A DNA stretch of 8,064 bases. Source: Deltaproteobacteria bacterium (lineage in GTDB: Bacteria; Desulfobacterota; JAENJC01). The translations under genes and the position numbers were made by a program. The notes beneath the pieces are model-generated. The model was not told where the DNA came from. It worked only from the letters and a program-made list of their open reading frames with translations, and searched no databases. Below, piece after piece: positions 1-5,594 of the stretch (positions are counted from its first letter, which is position 1; each line of letters opens with the position of its first letter). The stretch spans positions 4,823 through 12,886 of the forward strand of contig JACQYJ010000124.1 in NCBI GenBank assembly GCA_016208525.1, written 5' to 3'.

Positions 1-1
1 T

Positions 2-385
2 AAACCTTTGGACGGAAAAATTATAGGAGTATGGGGGCTGTCATTCAAGCCGAGGACCGATGACATGAGGGAGGCCCCCGCTATAACCATTATCAACAGG
101 CTCCTTGAAGCAGGGGCAAAGGTAAGGGCGCATGACCCTGAGGCTATGGATGAGGCGAGGAAGGTCTTTGGAGAGAAAATAGTGTATCTGAAGGACAACT
201 ACGAGGTAGTGAGAGACGCGGATGCCCTGGTCGTAATAACCGAGTGGAACGAGTTCAGGAGGCCCAACTTCGACAAGATGAAGTTGCTCATGAAGTCGCC
301 TGTGATATTTGACGGCAGGAATATATACGAACCAAAGGAGATGAAGGAGCACGGCTTTATATATTACGGGATCGGGAGGATGTAG
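2..385 (+). CDS. ugd: UDP-glucose 6-dehydrogenase, C-terminal part (5' end outside window)
   Basis: The frame is open from the window edge to TAG at 383-385, giving about 128 residues of the C-terminal, UDP-binding domain of the UDP-glucose/GDP-mannose dehydrogenase family. The domain opens with LDGKIIGVWGLSFKP followed by RTDDMREAP, the signature of the family's C-terminal Rossmann-like domain. DADALVVITEW and the terminal FDGRNIY are also typical. The NAD-binding domain and the catalytic cysteine lie upstream and cannot be seen. The enzyme oxidises UDP-glucose to UDP-glucuronate with two NAD+, in the cytoplasm. A TTG at 8-10 lies within the domain and is not a start. The next gene uses this enzyme's product, and only 79 bp separate them, almost all of it a palindromic repeat, so the two probably form one operon. 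The family is clear; UDP-glucose rather than another sugar nucleotide is inferred partly from the neighbouring decarboxylase. Confidence 0.9.
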   Translation, partial: KPLDGKIIGVWGLSFKPRTDDMREAPAITIINRLLEAGAKVRAHDPEAMDEARKVFGEKIVYLKDNYEVVRDADALVVITEWNEFRRPNFDKMKLLMKSPVIFDGRNIYEPKEMKEHGFIYYGIGRM

Positions 386-387
386 AA

Positions 388-448
388 GGGGACTGTCCCA
401 AGATTTACGGACGAAGCGGAGCGAAGTCGTAGAATCGGGACTGTCCCC
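388..448. repeat. Palindromic repeat, copy A (GGGGACTGTCCC family)
   Basis: This 61-bp element begins GGGGACTGTCCC (388-399) and ends GGGACTGTCCCC (437-448). The two ends are inverted repeats of each other apart from the central base. Inside them GATT..TACG (402-409) can pair with CGTA.AATC (428-436), so the whole unit can fold as one long imperfect hairpin. It matches copy B at 1148-1207, with one indel and three substitutions. It starts three bases after the ugd stop codon and ends just before the Shine-Dalgarno of the next gene. Its last CCCC can also pair with the GGGG at 454-457, which is part of that Shine-Dalgarno. Elements of this kind are usually non-autonomous and mobilised in trans; no transposase is present in the window. 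Confidence 0.85.
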
Positions 449-464
449 TTGAAGGGGGAATGGC

Positions 465-1469
465 ATGAAAAGAATTCTGGTCACCGGCGGAGCCGGATTC
501 ATAGGCTCCCATCTATGCGAGAGGCTTCTGAACGAAGGGAACGAGGTGGTCTGTCTCGACAACTTCTTCACAGGCTCTAAGGACAACATCATCCACCTTA
601 TGGACAACAAGAGGTTTGAGCTGATACGTCACGATATTATTGAGCCGATCCTCTTAGAGGTGGACCAGATATACAACCTGGCATCCCCTGCATCCCCCAT
701 CCACTATCAGTACAACCCTGTAAAGACTACAAAGACCAATGTCATGGGGACCATAAACATGCTGGGGCTTGCCAAGAGGGTTCGGGCCAGGATACTCCAG
801 GCGTCCACTTCAGAGGTTTACGGCGATCCTACGGAGCATCCGCAGAAGGAGGATTACTGGGGGAATGTGAACCCCATAGGGCCAAGGAGCTGCTACGACG
901 AAGGGAAGAGGGTTGCTGAGACCCTGATGATGGACTATTACAGGCAGAACAATGTTGCGATAAGGATAGTAAGGATTTTCAACACTTACGGCCCAAGGAT
1001 GGCTCTGAATGACGGACGGGTTGTTTCAAACTTCATTGTGCAGGCGCTGAAGGGTGAAGACATAACCGTATATGGTGAAGGAAACCAGACCCGCTCATTC
1101 TGTTACGTCTCCGACCTTGTTGACGGCTTAATAAGGATGATGAACCAGGGGACTGTCCCAGATTTACGGACGCAGCGAAGCGAAGTCGTAGAATCGGGAC
1201 TGCCCCCGGCAAAGAAGGAGTCTTTTATCGGCCCCGTAAATATCGGAAACCCTCATGAACATACGATCCTTGAGTTTGCTGAAAAGATCATAGCAATGAC
1301 AGGCTCAAAATCAAGACTATCCTTTAACCCTCTGCCTCAGGATGACCCGAAGCAGAGGCAGCCCGATATAACCCTGGCTAAGGAAAAACTGGGATGGAGT
1401 CCCAGAGTCTCCATTGATGAGGGGTTGGGGCTTACCATCAACTATTTTAAAATGAAGGTAAGGGGGTAA
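465..1469 (+). CDS. uxs: UDP-glucuronate decarboxylase (UDP-xylose synthase), with an in-frame repeat insertion
   Basis: This 334-residue extended short-chain dehydrogenase converts UDP-glucuronate to UDP-xylose through a bound NAD+ cycle in the cytoplasm. Visible features are the NAD-binding TGGAGFIGSHL at residues 7-17, DNFFTGSKDNI at 32-42, STSEVYGDP at 114-122 with the catalytic Ser/Thr, and catalytic YDEGK (Tyr144, Lys148). RIFNTYGPRM (170-179), DGRVVSNF (183-190) and the SFCYVSDLVDGLI segment at 211-223 follow the UDP-xylose synthase pattern. ATG 465 is preceded by a purine-rich GAAGGGGG at 451-458. The odd feature is residues 228-248 (starting QGTVPDLRT), encoded by palindromic repeat copy B. 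They sit between GLIRMMN and FIGPVNIGNP, which are nearly adjacent in ordinary homologues. The element is 60 bp with no stop in this frame, so the rest of the protein stays intact and may still work. The gene follows ugd and precedes the broken purE by 3 bp. Confidence 0.93.
   Translation: MKRILVTGGAGFIGSHLCERLLNEGNEVVCLDNFFTGSKDNIIHLMDNKRFELIRHDIIEPILLEVDQIYNLASPASPIHYQYNPVKTTKTNVMGTINMLGLAKRVRARILQASTSEVYGDPTEHPQKEDYWGNVNPIGPRSCYDEGKRVAETLMMDYYRQNNVAIRIVRIFNTYGPRMALNDGRVVSNFIVQALKGEDITVYGEGNQTRSFCYVSDLVDGLIRMMNQGTVPDLRTQRSEVVESGLPPAKKESFIGPVNIGNPHEHTILEFAEKIIAMTGSKSRLSFNPLPQDDPKQRQPDITLAKEKLGWSPRVSIDEGLGLTINYFKMKVRG
1148..1207. repeat. Palindromic repeat, copy B, inside the uxs coding region
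   Basis: This is a 60-bp relative of copy A. It starts GGGGACTGTCCC (1148-1159) and ends GGGACTGCCCCC (1196-1207), one base away from a perfect copy of A's right end. The inner pairing segments GATTTACGG and CGTAGAATC are kept. One A present in copy A after the left CCC is missing here, so the length is divisible by three and the host reading frame stays open. No target-site duplication is obvious on either side. The position corresponds to a loop between two conserved stretches of the decarboxylase, where an insertion is likely to be tolerated. Confidence 0.9.
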
Positions 1470-1472
1470 TCT

Positions 1473-1837
1473 ATGAGTAAGCCATTGGTCGGAATTATTA
1501 TAGGAAGCGACAGCGATCTGCCTGTCATGGAAAAGGCTGCCGAGGTATTGAAGGAGATGGGTATCGTGTACGAGATGGATATATCATCTGCCCACAGGCT
1601 TCTTTAAAATCAGGCGCATTGAACGGCGTGGATGCTTTGTATTCAACAGTCCAGATGCCAGCAGGGATCCCTGTTGCTACTGTCGCCATAGACGGCGCAA
1701 AGAACGCTGCCTACCTCTCATGCTCCATACTCTCTATAAAGTATCCTGAGATAGCCGGAAAACTGGAGGCATACAGGGAAAAGACAAGGCAGGAGCTTAT
1801 GAAAAAATCTGATGAGTTAAAAAGACAAAAGGTATAA
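1473..1837 (+). pseudogene. purE: N5-carboxyaminoimidazole ribonucleotide mutase, internally deleted and frameshifted
   Basis: PurE (about 160 residues when intact) rearranges N5-CAIR to CAIR in purine synthesis. The first part, ATG 1473 to TAA 1605-1607, encodes 44 residues with the normal N-terminus: LVGIIIGSDSDLPVMEKAA at 5-23 and SAHR at 39-42. It has a good AGGGGG Shine-Dalgarno at 1461-1466. The second part resumes in another frame at about 1607 (KSGALNGVDALYS, then QMPAGIPVATVAI) and runs through the normal helical C-terminus to TAA 1835-1837. About 45 codons are missing between them, including the conserved glycine-rich GAGGAAHL active-site segment, and the join shifts the frame. The product cannot be an active PurE. 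Both flanks are uneroded, so the lesion is either very recent or an assembly collapse. The gene follows uxs by 3 bp and ends 12 bp before the convergent acyl-ligase gene. Confidence 0.9.
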
Positions 1838-1849
1838 CATTCCGGGATA

Positions 1850-3532
1850 TCAACTGGAAGAGGGGACAGATAACGCAACAACCCGCTCCCTCAGCCTGTC
1901 TGCAATCTGTTGATAATCAAGTCCCAGGATATCCTCTGTGGTTAAAGGCCTTCCGAAGGTGACGGTGACTTTTTTCAGCCTCGGGATCCATGCCCCTCTT
2001 GGCAGGACATCCAGTGTCCCTTCTATGTAAGTCGGTATCATGGCGACGTTCAGAACCGACGCCAGGATCCCGACACCTTTCTTGAACGGCAGAATACGGC
2101 CGTCTACAGACCTCCCCCCCTCCGGGAAGATGCAGAGGGCAGCCCCTTCTCTCAGGACGTAAGAGGATGCCTGGAGGGATTCGGAGAGGCCCGAGTCCGC
2201 ATCTATGCGCATGATATGCCCCCATCTGGCAGCCCTTGACATCAAAGGCCCCTGGAAAAGGCCCCGGAAACCAACGGCAAACAGCATTGGCAGCCTGTTT
2301 CTGAGGACGCCCCCGATCAGGAAGCCGTCTATATAGCTTGCGTGGTTTGGGGCGACGATGCAACCCCCAACGGGCGGAACGTTCTCAATCCCCCTTACCT
2401 CTAAGCGCAGGAATAGACGGGCCAGGAGATAATAGGACCATGCGGCAGCCATGACTGAGGCATTGCTTATAACGCTTCTCTTCAGCCCTATCCTCTCTAT
2501 CATCTCCTCAGACGGAGATTTCTGAAGGATCTCGCCCCAGGATACGGGCCTCTTGAGGGCCTCTACGCCGGAAGCCCCGACCATGTATTCCGTAGTCATG
2601 AGGATGACATCCCTTACAGCCGTGACCTCTGACGCAAAGCTCTGAGGTATCGAAACCCCAAGACCGGTTTCAAGGGCTGCCATGAGTTCCACCCTTCCGA
2701 GGGAGTCTATGCCCAGGTCCAGTTCCAGGTTTGAGTTTACTGATATCCTTTTATCTGTCATTGAAGCGAGGGCGCGCAGGACTACCTTTGCCGTATCGCT
2801 CTCCATGAGCCTCTGGTCTTCATCGGAGATGGGCGGCTCTTCCGGGACGCCTGCCATTTCAGTCTCCCTGACCATGAACCTCCTTATCTTTCCAAGGTGC
2901 GTCCTTGGAAGGGGTTCCTTTAATATGCTGAATCCGGAGACCCTTTTGTACGTTGGAAGGGAGGCTGAAAACTTCTCTATCTGCCATCTTATCTGCTCAG
3001 TGATATTGGCAATGCCGTCTGCCGACAACTTTTCAAGATTTGGAAAGATCAGGGCCTTGACCCCTTCAAAGCTTCCAGGATGGTCCAGGTCAGGAATCCC
3101 TATTATACATATCTCCTTTATATAAGGGCTCTGCAGGTAGTGGCTCTCTACATCTTCGGGGTATACATTCTTCCCGGAACTAAGGACTATGACCTCCTTG
3201 CTCCTCCCTGTAATAAAGAGGAAGCCTTTTTTATCCAAGTACCCCAGGTCTCCCGAATGGAACCAACCATCCTTAACAACCTCTGCTGTGGCGTCAGGCC
3301 TCTTGTAATACCCCTTCATGACGTTGGGGCCTTTTATTAATACCTCACCAACCCCTGCCTGGTCTGGATTCTCTATCCTTACCTCCACCTGATTAATTAC
3401 TTTTCCCACGGAGCCTGTCTTCTTGGCTCCAGGCAGGTTGAAGGTGGCCACAGGGGATGTCTCCGACAGGCCGTAACCCTCGAAAATCGTAAACCCGAGC
3501 CCCTCCATGTCATATAGAACGGCAGGGTCAAC
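1850..3532 (-). pseudogene. 3' portion of an AMP-binding / acyl carrier / PlsC acyltransferase gene, frameshifted from its 5' portion
   Basis: This portion continues the gene that starts at 4232, in a shifted frame. In order it shows the rest of an adenylation domain: GYGLSETSP (near 3478-3452), FHSGDLGYLD, GRSKEVIVLSSGKNVYPEDVE, and PRTHLGKIRR with the expected catalytic lysine. Next is an acyl carrier domain with LDLGIDSLGRVEL, whose phosphopantetheine serine codon is 2702-2704. Last is a PlsC-type acyltransferase with NHASYID (HX4D, histidine codon 2342-2344), FPEGGRS and a conserved PTYIEGT. Family knowledge suggests it activates a fatty acid, loads it on the built-in carrier and passes it to a lysophospholipid or glycerolipid at the inner membrane. 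The frame stays open to an ATG at 3613, but the roughly 27 residues before VDPAV are out-of-frame sequence. Reinitiation there would give a protein without the ATP-binding loop. The carrier and acyltransferase domains look undamaged. Confidence 0.85.
1855..1877. repeat. Possible partial GGGGACAG-type repeat at the gene's 3' end
   Basis: On the - strand the last codons of the acyltransferase gene read through GCGTTATCTGTCCCC, encoding the low-complexity tail ALSVPSSS. TATCTGTCCCC / GGGGACAGATA resembles one arm of the dispersed palindromes found in genomes that also carry GGGGACTGTCCC elements. Only one arm is seen here, and the match rests on memory of such repeats, not on a second copy in the window. 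Confidence 0.25.
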
Positions 3533-4232
3533 CTCCCGCAAGGATCGGGACAAGGAAGCAGACCATGAAGGGGTATGAATGGTGGAGCGGCAGGATCCCG
3601 AGGACATGATCATCCTTGGCGACTATCCCGCTCTCTATAATGGCGTCGGCATTTGAAAGGAGGTTCCCGTGCGTCAGCATTACCCCTTTAGGGACCCCTG
3701 TTGTGCCTGATGTATATAAAAGGGAGGCAATGTCGTCGTTTAAAATCCCCCTAAATCCCCCTTTTTCAAAGGGGGACTCTGATACTTCCCCCCCTTTGGC
3801 AAAGGGGGGAGAGGGGGGATTTCCAGGCACAGGCTCATCGAGCCGTATTATCTTTATATTCAACGCTGTGGAGGCCTCTTCTACAATCGGCAGCAATGCC
3901 TTGGATGTAAATATCGCCCTGCTTTCAGAGTCTTTTAGAAGGTTCTCAGCCTCAACCTTTGTATACTGGGCGTCCAGAGGAACAGCGACAACCCCTGTAG
4001 AGACTATGCCAAGGTAAGCCATCCCCCATTCAGGACAGTTCTCTGAAAATATAGCGACCCTGTCCCCCTTGATTATCCCAAGGCTGGAGAGATAGTGACC
4101 TATGCCAACTGCCCTGTCAGAGATATCTCTGAAGGTAAAACTCTTCAGACCATCCTCCCCCTTCATCTGAAGCGAAGGGAGGTCCTCGAACCTCTTTGCA
4201 GTCTCTGAAAACCTGTTAAATATTCCTGACAT
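3528..4232 (-). pseudogene. 5' portion of the AMP-binding / acyl carrier / PlsC gene, ending at a premature stop
   Basis: From ATG 4232 this encodes 234 residues of an acyl-CoA/acyl-ACP synthetase-type adenylation domain, then stops at TGA 3530-3528. It shows FTFRDISDRAVGIGHYL at 33-49, GDRVAIFSENCPEW at 56-69, the ATP-binding loop LLYTSGTTGVPKGVMLTH at 171-188, and LGILPLHHSYPF at 211-222. After PILAGG the expected 60 or more residues leading to the SGGA..DPAV segment are absent, and the next homologous sequence is in another frame. Residues 138-164 (NPPSPPFAKGG through GGFRGIL) are a foreign in-frame insertion encoded by a palindromic repeat. The start is set by GGGAGGT at 4242-4236; a longer TTG start at 4280 lacks such a site. 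The start overlaps the end of the upstream transporter gene by 17 nt, implying translational coupling. As read, the protein lacks much of the acyl pocket and should be inactive. Confidence 0.85.
3743..3822. repeat. Double-hairpin palindromic repeat (CCCCCTTT/AAAGGGGG) inside the acyl-ligase coding region
   Basis: This 80-bp element is bounded by inverted ends AAATCCCCCT (3743-3752) and AGGGGGGATTT (3812-3822). It contains two strong hairpins: CCCCCTTT-TTC-AAAGGGGG at 3757-3775 and CCCCCCTTT-GGC-AAAGGGGGG at 3789-3809. Read on the - strand in the host frame it has no stop and encodes two SPF(A/E)KGG-like units. It lies between DEPVPG and the ILNDDIASLLYTSGTTG segment, just before the ATP-binding loop, where related enzymes have a variable linker. 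Repeats giving PPF.KGG..GGF peptides are common as dispersed elements in several anaerobic and cyanobacterial lineages. Only one copy is present here. Confidence 0.88.
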
Positions 4233-5466
4233 AAGACCTCCCTGCTTCTGTAACGATGTTCGGCCCGCCGCCTCTGACAAAATGGAGCATTGCCATCCCT
4301 ACAAGGAAGAAGGAGGCTACTGAAAGGATGGCCGGCCTCTGGCTTCCGAAGGCTGCTGAGACCTCTCCGAAGACCAGCGGGCCGATGACTGCGGACGACT
4401 TCCCCACCATGGAGTATACGCCGAAGTAGTCGCTTTCACGCCCTTCGGGGATGAACTGTGCATAAAAAGCCCTTGTAGCCGCCTGCACAGAGCCGAGGCC
4501 CAGGCCTGCTATCACCGCTATCCCCCAGAACTGGTTTGTTGTCTGGACGAAGTATGCAAGGACTGAGACGGACGTCCAGAGTAGGAGAGACAACCTTACC
4601 ACTGCCTTTGGACCCCATAAGTCGGTAGGCTTAGCCATAAGAAAGGCGCCGGCCATTGCCGTCACCTGCGCCAGGATATACAGGAATATCAGCTCCTGGG
4701 GCTTGAATCCCAGCGTAGTTGCTGCAAAGATACTTGAAAATACGATCACAGTGTTTACCCCGTCTTCGTATATCAGGTATGCCAGAAGGAACTTCCTCTG
4801 CTCCCTCCTCCCCCATATCTCCTTCAGGGTATGTATGGCGTATCTGAGACCTTTGGAGGATGCGTCAATGAGAGATATATCCGTCTTCCTGTCTGATGGA
4901 AGGAAGAGAAAGGCAGGTATTGAGAATGCGGCGAACAACGCTGAAACCGTCAGCCATGTAAGGCTGAAGTAACCGCCCCTGACAAGCGGTATGGCGATCA
5001 GAAGGGACAGGATGGAGCCTGCGTAACCGGTCCCGAACCCCCATGAGGATACCCGCCCCTGGTGGTCCTGCGGGGCTATCTCAGGGAGGAACGCATTGTA
5101 GAAGACAAGCCCACCTTCAAGCCCTATGTTGGCAAGGACTATCATCAGAAACCCCTGCAAGACCATCCCCTTTGCAAGGAGTGAGAAGGCCGCAACCGAG
5201 AGTATGCAGAGGTATGTATAGATGAAAAGGAACCTCTTCCTCTTACCTGCGTAATCTGCGATACCGCCAAGGAATGGAGAGCTGAGGGCAACTATTATCA
5301 TGCTGAGGGATATGGCCCTTCCCCACCAGAGGTCGCCCCCTCCTCCCTGGTTCCCGACTATCACATTCGAATAGTAGACAGGGAAGACCACAGCAGCAAT
5401 GACTGCGGAATAGCTTGAATTGGCAAAGTCAAAGAGGCACCAGCTCAGTATATATTTTTTATTCAT
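4216..5466 (-). CDS. MFS transporter, UMF1 / Atg22-like family
   Basis: This 416-residue polytopic inner-membrane protein has about 12 predicted hydrophobic segments. The N-terminal SWCLFDFANSSYS (8-20) is the signature of the UMF1/Atg22-like branch of the major facilitator superfamily. The cytoplasmic loop GGIADYAGKRKR (68-79) is the MFS motif A equivalent. FIPEGRESDYFGVYSMVGKSSAVIGPL falls at about 338-364 and is also family-typical. The length is normal and no frame break is seen. ATG 5466 is chosen because the protein then begins MNKKYILSW like its relatives. A TTG at 5487 would add seven residues and has no Shine-Dalgarno; the ATG site is also weak (TTAGAG). The substrate is unknown for most bacterial members. 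The 3' end overlaps the start of the acyl-ligase/acyltransferase gene by 17 nt, so it may move a lipid or fatty-acid substrate or product of that enzyme; this is inference. Confidence 0.9.
   Translation of the reverse strand: MNKKYILSWCLFDFANSSYSAVIAAVVFPVYYSNVIVGNQGGGGDLWWGRAISLSMIIVALSSPFLGGIADYAGKRKRFLFIYTYLCILSVAAFSLLAKGMVLQGFLMIVLANIGLEGGLVFYNAFLPEIAPQDHQGRVSSWGFGTGYAGSILSLLIAIPLVRGGYFSLTWLTVSALFAAFSIPAFLFLPSDRKTDISLIDASSKGLRYAIHTLKEIWGRREQRKFLLAYLIYEDGVNTVIVFSSIFAATTLGFKPQELIFLYILAQVTAMAGAFLMAKPTDLWGPKAVVRLSLLLWTSVSVLAYFVQTTNQFWGIAVIAGLGLGSVQAATRAFYAQFIPEGRESDYFGVYSMVGKSSAVIGPLVFGEVSAAFGSQRPAILSVASFFLVGMAMLHFVRGGGPNIVTEAGRSYVRNI
4236..4242 (-). promoter_or_regulatory. Ribosome binding site fixing the acyl-ligase start
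   Basis: On the - strand GGGAGGT lies 3 nt before ATG 4232, within the last codons of the transporter gene. It supports ATG 4232 over the upstream TTG 4280 and suggests translational coupling of the two genes. Confidence 0.7.
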
Positions 5467-5530
5467 CTCTAAGGAAAAGTATGACAATTAATGGAAGGAG
5501 TCAATGGAAAATTATCACGTCATATTTTTA

Positions 5531-5560
5531 TTGAAAAAGACCGTGTTTTCATGCTATATA
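5531..5560 (+). promoter_or_regulatory. Candidate sigma-70-like promoter for the RACo-like gene
   Basis: TTGAAA at 5531-5536 (5 of 6 to the -35 consensus) is followed, after 18 bp, by TATATA at 5555-5560 (4 of 6 to the -10 consensus). Transcription would begin about 5567, leaving a leader of about 28 nt before ATG 5595. This is a sequence match only; the region is AT-rich, so chance resemblance is possible. Confidence 0.35.
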
Positions 5561-5581
5561 TCAGGCCTCAGATTGATTGTC

Positions 5582-5586
5582 AGGAG
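5582..5586 (+). promoter_or_regulatory. Ribosome binding site fixing the RACo-like start
   Basis: AGGAG ends 8 nt before ATG 5595. It falls inside the longer open frame that begins at TTG 5577, so it supports ATG 5595 (protein starting MGKFNIRFLP) as the real start. Confidence 0.75.
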
Positions 5587-5594
5587 CGGTTCTC

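Larger units (their letters stand above)
5467..5594. other. Divergent intergenic region between the MFS gene and the RACo-like gene
   Basis: This 128-bp AT-rich spacer should hold promoters for both directions. Toward the + strand there is a plausible sigma-70-like pair (see the separate entry). Toward the - strand, ATTATC at 5511-5516 reads GATAAT and could be a -10 box, but no convincing -35 lies upstream of it. No strong operator palindrome, riboswitch-like structure or small ORF was recognised. A cobalamin riboswitch might be expected near a corrinoid gene, but the spacer is too short and no B12-box was seen. Confidence 0.5.

Noticed and set aside
41..610. Long open frame on the - strand (about 189 codons) across ugd and uxs
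   Set aside because: It is antisense to two well-supported genes, crosses the repeat and shows no recognisable motif or Shine-Dalgarno.
1598..1612. CTTTAAAA at the purE break as a programmed -1 frameshift site
   Set aside because: The slippery pattern is not in the required phase relative to the CTT TAA codons. A -1 shift would also still leave the protein without about 45 catalytic residues, so a deletion explains the break better.
2682..3340. Two + strand open frames opposite the acyl-ligase gene
   Set aside because: The - strand encodes continuous adenylation and carrier motifs here. The + strand products match nothing recognisable.
3743..3822. CCCCCTTT hairpins as a transcription terminator
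   Set aside because: The hairpins lie inside a coding region, are translated in frame and are not followed by a T-run in the direction of transcription.
5467..5594. Cobalamin riboswitch upstream of the corrinoid activator
   Set aside because: The leader is far too short and no B12-box-like sequence is visible.
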